Part shown: positions 40,407-48,439 of the stretch, one piece after another
How positions within the stretch are numbered: the stretch's first letter is position 1
Layout of the letters: every line of letters starts with the position of its first letter
Assembly (NCBI GenBank): GCA_000341795.1
Contig: AODO01000054.1
Span: 1 to 64,000, forward strand
Reading direction: 5' to 3'
DNA: 64,000 nucleotides
Origin: Rhodococcus triatomae BKS 15-14
Lineage (GTDB): Bacteria; Actinomycetota; Actinomycetes; Mycobacteriales; Mycobacteriaceae
Translations under genes and position numbers: made by a program
The notes under the pieces: model-generated
The model's database searches: none
What the model was told of the DNA's origin: nothing
Seen by the model: only the letters and a program-made list of their open reading frames with translations

Positions 40407-40979
40407 GTGACCATCGATTCTTCCTCGCACGTCGAGTGGACGGTACTGGTGATCCGGCTCGCCGCGGAGCCGACGCGCCACCGCGTCGCGGTCTGGCGGG
40501 AGCTGCGCAGGGTGGGAGCACTGTCCCTCGGGCAGGGCGTGTGGGCCGTCCCGCACGTCCCGGTGTTCGCCGCCGGGATCAACCGAGCGCGGGAACTCAC
40601 CGACCGCGCCCACGGCGAGACCGTCACGCTTCGCGCCTCCGGCGTGACCGACGACGACGCACGCCGGTTCGAGTCGATGTTCACCGCGGCCCGCGAGGAC
40701 GACTGGGCCGAATTCCTGTCCGACTGCGACAAATACGAAGCAGAACTCGACAAGGAGATCGCCGCCGCCAAGTTCACCCTCGCCGAACTCGACGAGGAGG
40801 AACAGAGTTTGGAGCGACTGCGGCGCTGGCACCGGGACATCACAGCGCGAGACGTGTTCGGTGCACCGAGCGCGAGCATCGCCGCCGCACGACTGCGCAC
40901 GTGCACGGATCGCCTGCAGGACTACACGGAACGGGTCTTCGAGGCCCTCCACGGCGCCGGTCGGGACGACTCCGCATGA
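40407..40979 (+). CDS. ChrB-like N-terminal-domain regulator
   Basis: A 190-aa protein like the N-terminal domain of ChrB, the chromate-sensing repressor of chromate efflux operons: VEWTVLVIRLAAEPTRHRVAVWRELRRVGALSL-type start (split here: RHRVAVWRELRRVGALSLGQ), GVWAVPHVPVFAAGINRARE and RFESMFTAAREDDWAEFLSD. The C-terminal ChrB domain present in full-length family members is missing, and a charged helical tail takes its place. The GTG at 40407 was chosen because the promoter-like hexamer and operator lie just upstream; ATG 40368 would place them inside the gene. It is coupled by an ATGA overlap to an MFS transporter. The signal need not be chromate. Confidence 0.78.
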   Translation: MTIDSSSHVEWTVLVIRLAAEPTRHRVAVWRELRRVGALSLGQGVWAVPHVPVFAAGINRARELTDRAHGETVTLRASGVTDDDARRFESMFTAAREDDWAEFLSDCDKYEAELDKEIAAAKFTLAELDEEEQSLERLRRWHRDITARDVFGAPSASIAAARLRTCTDRLQDYTERVFEALHGAGRDDSA

Positions 40980-42142
40980 AGCACGACGCCGCACCCCCGG
41001 CCCGACAGCTCTGGCCGCTGTACGCGGCGGGTTTCACGACCGCCTTCGGCGCGCACGCCGTTGCCGCGTCGCTCGGGTCCGAGGCGGGTGACCTGCAGAC
41101 GTCGCTGCTGTATCTGGGGCTGCTGCTCGCGCTGTACGACGGCGCCGAGGTCGTCCTCAAACCGGTGTTCGGCACGCTCGCCGACCGGATCGGGGCGCGA
41201 CCGGTGATGATCGGCGGGCTGGTCGCGTTCGCCCTCTTCTCGTTCCTGTTCGTGTTCGCCGACGACTCCGCGTGGCTGTGGGTCTCGCGCCTGGGACAGG
41301 GCGCCGCGGCGTCCGCCTTCTCCCCCGCTGCGGGGGCGCTCGTCGCCCGGCTGAATCCGAGTGCGTCGCACGGCCGGGCGTTCGGCAGCTACGGCTTCTT
41401 CAAGAGCATCGGGTACATGGCGGGCCCACTGCTCGGCGGCGTGATCGTCTGGCTCGGCGGCCTGTCCGCGCTGTTCGTCGTGTTGACGGGCGTTGCGGCA
41501 GCGACGGCGGTGTGGGCTGCGGTGGCGGTTCCGTCGGTGCCACCGCTGCCGAAGTCGCGACAGACACTGCTCGGACTGGCCCGCCGCCTCGGTGACCGCG
41601 CGTTCCTCGGCCCGACGGCCGCACTCGCCGCGTCGACGGCGGCGCTGTCCGTCGGTGTCGGGTTCCTTCCCGTGTCGGGGGCCGCAGCCGGACTGGGGCC
41701 CGTCGTCACCGGCGCAGCGGTGTCGCTGCTCGCGGCGGTCGCTGCGGTCGTGCAGCCACGGGTCGGACGCGCGCTCGACGACGGCCGGTTCGCGGCCGGG
41801 GTCGGAATGACCGTCGGTCTCGCCGTCACCGCCGTCGGCCTCGCATGCGCGATGATCCCCGGTCTCACCGGAGTACTCCTCGCGGCGGTGGGAATCGGCG
41901 TCGGAACCGGGGTGATCACCCCCGTCGGGTTCGCGGCGCTGGCGTCGTCCACCCCGCCCGAACACATCGGGCAGACACTCGGTGCGGCCGAACTGGGCCG
42001 CGAACTCGGCGACGCCGGCGGCCCGCTGCTGGTGGGTGGGGTCGCCGCGGTGGCCACCCTCACCGTCGGCTACGGCGTGCTCGCCGCTGTCACGGCGCTG
42101 TGGCCCGCGGCGGCATGGCGGCCGCGGACCTCTGTCCGCTGA
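40976..42142 (+). CDS. MFS transporter
   Basis: A 388-aa integral membrane protein with about twelve hydrophobic segments. The major-facilitator signature between helices 2 and 3 reads KPVFGTLADRIGARPVMIGG, and QGAAASAFSPAAGALVARLN is the helix-4/5 region of drug-efflux types. ATG 40976 overlaps the ChrB-like stop, so regulator and transporter form one unit. It converges with the next gene with a 3-nt gap. Probably an efflux pump; the substrate is unknown, with an oxyanion or drug possible given its regulator. Confidence 0.85.
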   Translation: MKHDAAPPARQLWPLYAAGFTTAFGAHAVAASLGSEAGDLQTSLLYLGLLLALYDGAEVVLKPVFGTLADRIGARPVMIGGLVAFALFSFLFVFADDSAWLWVSRLGQGAAASAFSPAAGALVARLNPSASHGRAFGSYGFFKSIGYMAGPLLGGVIVWLGGLSALFVVLTGVAAATAVWAAVAVPSVPPLPKSRQTLLGLARRLGDRAFLGPTAALAASTAALSVGVGFLPVSGAAAGLGPVVTGAAVSLLAAVAAVVQPRVGRALDDGRFAAGVGMTVGLAVTAVGLACAMIPGLTGVLLAAVGIGVGTGVITPVGFAALASSTPPEHIGQTLGAAELGRELGDAGGPLLVGGVAAVATLTVGYGVLAAVTALWPAAAWRPRTSVR

Positions 42143-42145
42143 CGG

Positions 42146-42496
42146 TCACGGCGCCACGGGATCGAGCGCGACGGTCACCGACACCGCGCCGGACTCGTTG
42201 CGCCGGGTGACGGCGTGACCACGTCGCTCACCGTCGGGTAGACGCACGACGATCGGCGCGCCGTCGCCGGTGAAGTTCTGCCACCACCGTTTCTGGTCCG
42301 GCATCGCGACGTCGATCCGCACCTCGTCACCGCGTCGGCGGTAGAACACGGGCAGCTCGAACTGCTGACCCGACTTGCGACCGGTGTACGCGATCACCAC
42401 GATGCCGCGTCGCAGCAGCGGACCGATCAACGGCAGTCGGAGCATGGGTACGGCGACCTTGTTGAACGCGGCGGCCGCTCTGGCGAATCTGCTCAT
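42146..42496 (-). CDS. deazaflavin (F420)-dependent nitroreductase family protein
   Basis: A 116-aa protein resembling the Ddn/DUF385 split-barrel family: LLRRGIVVIAYTGRKSGQQFELPVFYRR contains the typical TGRKSG motif, followed by DVAMPDQKRWWQNFTGDG and PDGERRGHAV. Many members bind coenzyme F420. It is short, and cofactor use is not proven. The ATG at 42496 has CATACT 7 nt upstream without a ribosome binding site. It lies between the MFS gene (convergent) and the duplicated lipoate-ligase end. Confidence 0.75.
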   Translation of the reverse strand: MSRFARAAAAFNKVAVPMLRLPLIGPLLRRGIVVIAYTGRKSGQQFELPVFYRRRGDEVRIDVAMPDQKRWWQNFTGDGAPIVVRLPDGERRGHAVTRRNESGAVSVTVALDPVAP

Positions 42497-42537
42497 GCCG
42501 CCGAGTATGCCCCGCATCGAGCAACCCTTCGGGCTGC

Positions 42538-42694
42538 TCACGGCACCCGGCGGGTCCACTCCTCGGTGCTGAACTTCGATTCGACCAGCTCACGGGCGGC
42601 GGCCAGCTCGGCGTCGGAGTACCTGCCCGGCCGCGTGTCGTACGCCAGGAACGCTCCGATGATGGCCGACCGCGCCATTCCGGTCTGCGAGCGC
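42538..42694 (-). pseudogene. duplicated 3' end of the lipoate-ligase gene
   Basis: This piece is a near-identical copy of the last 150 or so bases of the lipoate-ligase gene at 43350, including the final codons and stop. It translates to RSQTGMARSAIIGAFLA, then YDTRPGRYSDAELAAARELV and an end TEEWTRRVP, with five codons deleted in the middle compared with the parent. No upstream coding part exists: the copy begins abruptly at 42694 next to a secreted-protein gene. It cannot make a functional enzyme. Confidence 0.85.
42542..42694. repeat. direct repeat, copy 1 (pair with 43354-43521)
   Basis: Same orientation as copy 2 and offset 812 bp at its left end. Apart from one early C/T difference and a 15-nt deletion (GCGGGCACGGAAGTG missing after TGTCGTA), the match appears complete by eye. 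The pair brackets the secreted-protein gene. Confidence 0.9.
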
Positions 42695-42741
42695 GGCCTG
42701 CCTGCCCTTCCGTCGAGACCACGACCGAGGATCTGCTGCCG

Positions 42742-43290
42742 CTACGGCACAAGGACGTACAGGGCGCCTGGGTGCACCGGCAGTTGCGGCCAACCGCTGA
42801 TGTACGCATGGGAGAGAACGTTCGCCGTGGCGACGACCGTACCGCTGCCGGTGGCCACTGTCGTGGGTGTGTAGAGGCACCGCTCGTCCACCGGAATGGG
42901 TCGCACCGAATCGGGCTGTACGGCGCGGAGCACGGTATTGCCCGCAGCGCCGGTCACCAGGTTGAGCCAGTCGATCGACACGTCGATGCAGTCGGCCCCG
43001 CCGCGCGCGATCGTCGACGCTTGAGGGGAGGTGAAGGTCACCACCCCAGCCGCTCCGGTCGTAGCGGATGGCGTGATCGTTGCCAGCTCGTTCGGCACCC
43101 AGCACCTGAAACCGACCGTGACACAGGCGGAGACGAAGGTGACAGGGATCTGGAAGTCGGTCTTCGTCGTCAGTGGCGCGGGCGGGGGCTGCGCAGCCGC
43201 GATCGTGACCGCGCCCAGCGACGGCGTCACGACGGCGAACACCACCGCGATGCGGGCGAGGAACGACCGGTGGTCCGCTGTGAGGCGCAT
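42742..43290 (-). CDS. small secreted protein, unknown family
   Basis: A 182-aa protein with a signal peptide (SFLARIAVVFAVVTPSLGAV, cleavage near AAAQP). The mature part is rich in Thr/Val and predicted beta strands and has four cysteines (SACVTVGFRCW, GADCIDVS, DERCLYTP) that could form two disulfides. I recognise no family; similar small secreted proteins are common in Rhodococcus and Nocardia. ATG 43290 has GGAGG 8 nt upstream. It lies inside a direct repeat formed by the end of the lipoate-ligase gene, so it may have been inserted or duplicated together with that piece. Confidence 0.75.
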   Translation of the reverse strand: MRLTADHRSFLARIAVVFAVVTPSLGAVTIAAAQPPPAPLTTKTDFQIPVTFVSACVTVGFRCWVPNELATITPSATTGAAGVVTFTSPQASTIARGGADCIDVSIDWLNLVTGAAGNTVLRAVQPDSVRPIPVDERCLYTPTTVATGSGTVVATANVLSHAYISGWPQLPVHPGALYVLVP

Positions 43291-43349
43291 GGCACAACCT
43301 CCGTTGTTTCGACATGCCGCGACCCTGCAGACGTCTCAGGCTACGCCCG

Positions 43350-44399
43350 TCAGGGCACCCGGCGGGTCCACCCCTCGGTGCTGAACTTCGATTCGACCAG
43401 CTCACGGGCGGCGGCCAGCTCGGCGTCGGAGTACCTGCCCGGCCGCGTGTCGTAGCGGGCACGGAAGTGCGCCAGGAACGCTCCGATGATGGCCGACCGC
43501 GCCATTCCGGTCTGCGAGCGCATCGGGTCGACTCGCTTCCCGGAACTGGTGATTCCCTTGTCGGAGATCTTCTCCCGGCCGATCCGCAGCACCTCGGTCA
43601 TCTTGTCGGCGTCGATGTCGTAGGACATCGTGACGTGGTGCAGCACCGCGCCTGCCGCGAACCGCTTCTGCGCCGCACCGCCGATCTTGCCGTGCTCGGA
43701 CACGATGTCGTTGATCGGCACGTACCGCGCCTTGATCCCGACATCGGCCAGCGCACCCATCACCCACTGGTCGAGGAACTCGTAGGAGCGCTCGAAACTG
43801 AGACCGTCGACGAGCGAGGTCGGGACGGACAGCGAGTACGTGATGCAGTTGCCCGGTTCCATGAACATCGCACCGCCGCCGGAGATGCGCCGCACGATCC
43901 CGATCCCGTGCCTCGCGGCCGCGTCCTCGTCGACCTCGTTGCGCACCGACTGGAACGATCCGATCACCACGAGCGGTGAATCCCAGTCCCAGAACCGCAG
44001 CGTCGGCCCCCGTTCGCCGGACGCGACCTCCCGGGTGATCACCTCGTCGAGCGCGACGTGCATCGCCGGGTCGAGCACCACCGGTTCGATCACGTCGAAG
44101 GTGTGGTCGTACCAGCCGGTGGCGTGGCCGAGGGCGCGCCTGATCGCGATGCCGACCGACTCGGGGGTGAATCCGATCAGGGAGACGCTGTCGTCGAGTG
44201 CGTCCGTGATCGCCCGACCGAGTTGCGCCGCATCGGAATTCGTGGACGCACCCGTCACGGCCGCGGTGATGTCGTCGAGTGCCTCGTCGGGTTCGAGGAA
44301 GAAGTCACCGGACAGCGACACCCGGGCGAGGCGCCCGTCCTCCACGTCGAGGTCGACGATCACGAGCTTGCCGCCGGGAACCTTGTACTCGCCACGCAT
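43350..44399 (-). CDS. lplA: lipoate-protein ligase A family protein with N-terminal accessory domain
   Basis: Attaches lipoate to carrier domains of 2-oxoacid dehydrogenases and the glycine cleavage system; 349 aa. Residues about 1-95 (RGEYKVPGGKLVIVDLDVED ... SGDFFLEPDEALDDI) resemble the lipoate-ligase accessory domain, which in E. coli LplA is C-terminal. The catalytic domain follows, with VRRISGGGAMFMEPGNCITY (RRxSGGG motif) and INDIVSEHGKIGGAAQKRFA with the reactive Lys. The order is therefore permuted. ATG 44399 has TAGGCT 6 nt upstream, giving a leaderless message. Its last 168 bp are duplicated at 42542. Confidence 0.87.
   Translation of the reverse strand: MRGEYKVPGGKLVIVDLDVEDGRLARVSLSGDFFLEPDEALDDITAAVTGASTNSDAAQLGRAITDALDDSVSLIGFTPESVGIAIRRALGHATGWYDHTFDVIEPVVLDPAMHVALDEVITREVASGERGPTLRFWDWDSPLVVIGSFQSVRNEVDEDAAARHGIGIVRRISGGGAMFMEPGNCITYSLSVPTSLVDGLSFERSYEFLDQWVMGALADVGIKARYVPINDIVSEHGKIGGAAQKRFAAGAVLHHVTMSYDIDADKMTEVLRIGREKISDKGITSSGKRVDPMRSQTGMARSAIIGAFLAHFRARYDTRPGRYSDAELAAARELVESKFSTEGWTRRVP
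43354..43521. repeat. direct repeat, copy 2 (inside lplA)
   Basis: The parental copy of the repeat at 42542-42694, covering the last codons of the lipoate-ligase gene. Confidence 0.9.
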
Positions 44400-44542
44400 C
44401 ACGCCAGCCTATCCGGCGGCCGCGAGGTGGCCGCCGGGTGAACATGTGGCGTTCCGCCGACACGAACCGCCCGATAGTTGGACAATGGTCCAGATTTCGA
44501 CAGACCGCACCCGGACCATTCCCGCGACCGACGAGGGCACCG

Positions 44543-45604
44543 TTGACGACATTCGACTCGATCTCCCGCCGACGCTTCCTCGCCGGCGCCGCCGTGGCAG
44601 GCGCAGCCGTACCGGTTCTGGGTGCCGGCACGGCCCAGGCGCAGGCCCGGACCGGCAAGTTCCCCTTCCCCACCGACGGCACCCTGCGAGTCCTCGTCAC
44701 CGGCGACGCCGGTACCGGAACCCGGGCGCAGTGGGCCGTCACCGACGCGATCCGCGAGCTGCACCGACGGGAACCGCTGTCGATGGCGGTCGGCCTCGGC
44801 GACAACATCTACGAGGCCGGGCCGAACGGCACCGACGACTCACAGTTCGCCACGAAGTTCGAGGACCCCAATCACGGCCTCGACTTCCCCTGGGTGATGG
44901 TGCTGGGCAATCACGACAACAGCGCGGTCTTCCCGGGCGACGGTGGCTGGCTGCTCCGCGGAGACGACGAGGTCGCCTACCACCAGCACTCGCGCCGGTG
45001 GTGGATGCCGAGCCGCTACTACTCGGTGCGGGTTCCGGAGGAGAACCCGATCGTCGAGTTCTTCGTGCTCGACCTGAATCCCCTGGCCGCGTACCTGCCG
45101 CCGCTGTTCGTGCACTACTGGCAGGCGGACGGGCAGTTCATGAACGAGCAGCGCGCGTGGCTCGACCGCGCGATCACCGAGTCACCGGCAAGGTGGAAGA
45201 TCGCCTGCACGCACCATCCGTACCTGAGCAACGGCTCGCACGGCGACGCAGGCGAGTACGACGGCATCCCGGTCGCGCCGATGAACGGCAGCGAGGCCAA
45301 GCGGTTCTTCGAGGACCACGTGGTGGGCCGCTGCCAGTTCATCCTGTCCGGACACGATCATTCGATCCAGGTGCTCGAGCCGACCATCGCGTCGAAGGGC
45401 ACCCGGCAGATCGTGTCGGGCGCCTCGGGGAAGAACAGTCACGGCAAGGCGGGCACCCCCGACCGCGCCAACATGTACCAGAACTTCGACGACGTCGGGT
45501 TCATGGTCATGGAGATGACGGCGGACTCGGTACGGCTGCAGGCACACGCCGTCGACATCCCCACGGGCACATCGACACCGGAGTTCGACCGCCGCCTCGC
45601 CTGA
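44543..45604 (+). CDS. Tat-exported metallophosphoesterase (purple acid phosphatase-like)
   Basis: A 353-aa calcineurin-like phosphoesterase. The N-terminus carries a twin-arginine signal (SISRRRFLAGAAVAGAAVPV, cleavage near AQAQA), so the folded protein is exported. Metal-binding motifs follow in order: LVTGDAGTGT, VGLGDNIYEAG, VMVLGNHDN, CTHHPYLSNGSH and ILSGHDHSIQ. The spacing fits tartrate-resistant acid phosphatases. The TTG at 44543 is the best start, with AGGG 5 nt upstream and the twin Arg at residues 9-11; upstream in-frame starts add unrelated sequence. It probably releases phosphate from organic phosphate outside the cell. Confidence 0.85.
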   Translation: MTTFDSISRRRFLAGAAVAGAAVPVLGAGTAQAQARTGKFPFPTDGTLRVLVTGDAGTGTRAQWAVTDAIRELHRREPLSMAVGLGDNIYEAGPNGTDDSQFATKFEDPNHGLDFPWVMVLGNHDNSAVFPGDGGWLLRGDDEVAYHQHSRRWWMPSRYYSVRVPEENPIVEFFVLDLNPLAAYLPPLFVHYWQADGQFMNEQRAWLDRAITESPARWKIACTHHPYLSNGSHGDAGEYDGIPVAPMNGSEAKRFFEDHVVGRCQFILSGHDHSIQVLEPTIASKGTRQIVSGASGKNSHGKAGTPDRANMYQNFDDVGFMVMEMTADSVRLQAHAVDIPTGTSTPEFDRRLA

Positions 45605-45652
45605 CCGTCGGTCGAGTCGACACATCGCGCGGAGAGGACGACCATCGGGCAC

Positions 45653-46006
45653 ATGCGAGTCGAGCGAATCACCACGAACCTGACTGTCCCCGACATCGAC
45701 GCGGCGAAGTCGTTCTACACCGACTTCCTCGGCCTGAGCACCGAGGAGTTCAACCTCGGCTGGGTGGCCCGGTACACCGACCCCGAGAGCGGCGCCCACG
45801 TCCAGCTCGTCACGGGTGACGCCACCGCCCCGGAGGATTCGGTCATGTCCGTCCACGTCGACGACGTCGACGCCGCCTACGAGGAAGCGCTCGCGGCGGG
45901 TGTCGAGATCGTGCATCCGCTGACCACCGAGGAGTGGGGCGTGCGCCGCTTCTTCGTCCGGGCGCCCGACGGCGCGGTGATCAACGTGGTCGCGCACCAC
46001 GACTGA
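45653..46006 (+). CDS. glyoxalase/VOC superfamily protein
   Basis: A 117-aa protein of the vicinal-oxygen-chelate fold. It has two beta-alpha-beta modules: RITTNLTVPDIDAAKSFYTDFLG-type start (TTNLTVPDIDAAKSFYTDFL) and MSVHVDDVDAAYEEALAAGV in the second half, ending RRFFVRAPDGAVINVVAHHD. The Glu/His metal ligands of true glyoxalase I are not all obvious, so it may bind a metal, sequester a drug or act as a dioxygenase-like enzyme. It begins 48 nt after the phosphoesterase gene on the same strand; the ribosome binding site is weak. Confidence 0.82.
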   Translation: MRVERITTNLTVPDIDAAKSFYTDFLGLSTEEFNLGWVARYTDPESGAHVQLVTGDATAPEDSVMSVHVDDVDAAYEEALAAGVEIVHPLTTEEWGVRRFFVRAPDGAVINVVAHHD

Positions 46007-46574
46007 CCTTCCGAGTATCCACCACGACCCTCGTGGCAATGCTGACGATCCAGGGCCCTTGGAGTACCAGTTCACTTCCCGCGGAAATGATGTCGTAGCT
46101 CGATCCGCCCTGGCGATTTGAGGCAACAACCGATGCGAGTTGGACGGATGTCGGTCGACCGCCACGGGTCGAACGGGTGCTCTGGATTCGTTCGAAGTCC
46201 GCATCGCTGGACGCCACATGGACTTTGCCGGACCTGTTCGCGATCGCGCCATCGATATGGACGTCGGGGACGGGGGCCAGGCCGAGGTCACGACCGATCA
46301 CAGGTCGCGTCCCTCCGGACCGAGCGTCGCAACGTCGGCCCATTGTCGAGAAGGCGAGAGGTCCACCGGATCTATGATCGCCAGTCGGCCGTCTGTACAG
46401 ACATTGCCGAACGCGCGGGCCACGCAAACGCATCGTCGTGTGAAGCACGCTTCAGCAACGTAGGACAGCGAAGGGTTCCTTCGGCCTTGAAGCGTTCCCG
46501 TCGCCCGCCTCTCCCGAAGAAGGCGGAATCTGTCGGCACCCGCAGCTAACATGTGGTCCCGACCAAGGAGATTG
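46007..46574. other. 568-bp region without a supported gene; possible decayed ORF on the minus strand
   Basis: Base composition is visibly less GC-rich than in the flanking core. On the minus strand, two overlapping frames give protein-like text: TDGRLAIIDPVDLSPSRQWA up to a stop near 46298, and, shifted, VIGRDLGLAPVPDVHIDGAI from about 46310 down to about 46030. They may be pieces of one frameshifted gene of unknown type. TAACAT (46547-46552) on the plus strand is a likely -10 for the next gene. Confidence 0.35.
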
Positions 46575-47882
46575 ATGAGCGACGTAGACGGCACGATCGT
46601 GCCTGTTTGGACTTTGGCCACCACCCAGGACGCGACCATTCCCGCATTCACGGACGAGGGTGCCCTCAGCCCCGAGCGCCTGGCCGAGCTCCGGTCGGCG
46701 CTGGCGGCATTCGCATCGGCGCCGTTGGTCACGCTGGAAGCGCACCCACTCCCAGTCAAGCCCGAGCGCTCAAGCGGACTGCCGCTCCACGCCACGAGTC
46801 CGCTGGCGCAGGAGCTCTCGCGACTCGTGACCAACTCGCCGAAGGTGCCCGCTGTCGCTCAGGTCGCGCAATCCAACGAGGTGCTCTTCCGAATGCACGT
46901 CCCCGCGAAGGTGGCTTCACAGTTCGGCAAGGGCCTCGTGAAGCCGATGGTGGCAAAGGCTGTCGACGGTGGCGTCTACGGGGAGCTGGTCGCTGACACC
47001 GGCAAGATCGCAGCCAAGGCCGCCTTTGTACCGGTCGAAGCAGCATCTGCCGGGGCAAAGGGAACTGTCGTCGGCGCCGCTGCGGGTGCCGCGGCCGCGG
47101 GAGGCGCGCTGACGGTGGCCGCTCCGCTGGTGCTCATGGCCGTCGCGGTCGGCGCGAGCGCGTACGCCGACCACCAGCGCCAGAAGGCCATCGAGAACAT
47201 CACAGGGCTGTTGGAGAAGCTCCATGTCGACAAACTGGAGTCTGAGCGCAGTGAGCTCGACGGTTGCCGCGACGCGATCGACAAGGCCACGACGCTCCTA
47301 CTGGATCATGGCAAGGTCGGGGCATCCCTCGGCCTCGACTCCGCTGTTCACGCGATCAGCATCGCGACGCACAACGCAGAGTACCGCGTCAAGAAATGGG
47401 AAGCCGCGCTCGACTCATTCGTCGGCAACCAGGTCGACGTTGCCGAACTGGAAGTGGCATTCCCAGGAGTCACCGACGACGGCGGTGAGTTTCGTACCCA
47501 TCTCGAGCTGGCGGCACTTGCGATCGCGCTCAAGCGCCGGGTGGTCGTTCTGCAGGGCGTTGAGGTCGGCCAGAGCGACGTGGACAACCCCTTCGAGAAT
47601 TTTGTCCGGAGCCTCCGAGACGACCAGCAGCGGATCGCCGACCTGGAAGGCCGGGTGGCGGACGTCCTGCGACGCCTGTCAGCGCTCGAACTGCGCTCAC
47701 CCAAGCGCCTTGTCGACAAGGTGATGACCCGGAAGCAGGTCGACAGCTTGCTGGACGCGTCGTACCGGCTTCGTGCGCTCGCCCCCGCTCACAGCACAAC
47801 CTCCCCGGACGCTGATGTCGTGATCGAGATCGAAAAGCACAGCGACGGCAAGCTCCTGGTGCTCCCCGCCCGCGCCTCCTGA
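46575..47882 (+). CDS. unrecognised 435-aa protein with central hydrophobic segment and coiled coil
   Basis: I do not recognise this family. Residues 1-105 are soluble. A Gly/Ala-rich hydrophobic stretch (about 155-200; GAAAGAAAAGGALTVAAPLV, LMAVAVGASAYA) may form one or two membrane helices or a membrane-inserting hairpin. It is followed by a long helical part with coiled-coil character (RQKAIENITGLLEKLHVDKL, DDQQRIADLEGRVADVLRRL) and an acidic C-terminus. ATG 46575 has AAGGAG 4 nt upstream and TAACAT as -10. Codon use is less GC-biased than in core neighbours, suggesting acquired DNA. Glycine-rich helices followed by coiled coils occur in phage-defence and toxin-immunity proteins; that link is speculative. 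Confidence 0.65.
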   Translation: MSDVDGTIVPVWTLATTQDATIPAFTDEGALSPERLAELRSALAAFASAPLVTLEAHPLPVKPERSSGLPLHATSPLAQELSRLVTNSPKVPAVAQVAQSNEVLFRMHVPAKVASQFGKGLVKPMVAKAVDGGVYGELVADTGKIAAKAAFVPVEAASAGAKGTVVGAAAGAAAAGGALTVAAPLVLMAVAVGASAYADHQRQKAIENITGLLEKLHVDKLESERSELDGCRDAIDKATTLLLDHGKVGASLGLDSAVHAISIATHNAEYRVKKWEAALDSFVGNQVDVAELEVAFPGVTDDGGEFRTHLELAALAIALKRRVVVLQGVEVGQSDVDNPFENFVRSLRDDQQRIADLEGRVADVLRRLSALELRSPKRLVDKVMTRKQVDSLLDASYRLRALAPAHSTTSPDADVVIEIEKHSDGKLLVLPARAS

Positions 47883-48013
47883 TCCGAAGGCCGCAAGGAC
47901 CGGGACCAGCAGATTGGAAGTCAGTCCAACCATCCGAGGGACCAAACCCTTTAGAGGCCGACTCCACGTTCGAGAAGATTGTTGGATGGTCACGCCAATC
48001 GTTCACCGCTGCG

Positions 48014-48379
48014 GTGGAGGATCCAGCGGATCAGGCATTCCTGCTCAGATTCTTCGAACTCGTCGATGCCAACGGTCAGCTCCCAGCACAGGGAACACAT
48101 TCGCGGCTGCACTACGGCAAGCAGCCACGTGGTGGAGTTTTCGTCTACCCGTTCGGTCGGCGGTTCCCACCGTTCAAGTTCACCGTAAAGGACGGCGCCC
48201 TGATGATCGCGGGTTGCTGGACGGGCAACTTCGGCGCGACCGGCCATTCCGGATTTGCCGAGATCGCATCGCTTCTCGGCCAGGACCACGGTGGACCAGC
48301 TCGTGCACTTCCGGTGTTTGGACTCGATCCCGAGAAACTGTGGGAGGTTGGCGACAGCGTCTCTCGCGCCGTGAACTGA
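48014..48379 (+). CDS. unrecognised 121-aa protein, possibly 5'-truncated
   Basis: The reading frame has clear protein character (FLLRFFELVDANGQLPAQG, YGKQPRGGVFVYPFGRRFPP, LMIAGCWTGNFGATGHSGF) but no known family comes to mind. The only usable start is GTG 48014, which has no ribosome binding site. The same frame stays open and protein-like further upstream (ADSTFEKIVGWSRQSFTAAV from about 47957) without an ATG, GTG or TTG. This suggests that the original 5' end was lost or a frameshift occurred. A terminator-like hairpin follows its stop. Confidence 0.45.
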   Translation: MEDPADQAFLLRFFELVDANGQLPAQGTHSRLHYGKQPRGGVFVYPFGRRFPPFKFTVKDGALMIAGCWTGNFGATGHSGFAEIASLLGQDHGGPARALPVFGLDPEKLWEVGDSVSRAVN

Positions 48380-48400
48380 CCGCATGCACATGTCGCTCGA

Positions 48401-48439
48401 GTACGCGTCTCGTAGGCTCCTGCCCTACGAAACGCGTAC
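48401..48439. terminator. hairpin terminator
   Basis: Arms 48401-48416 (GTACGCGTCTCGTAGG) and 48424-48439 pair over 16 positions with one mismatch around a 7-nt loop, 21 nt after the preceding stop codon. Confidence 0.6.
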
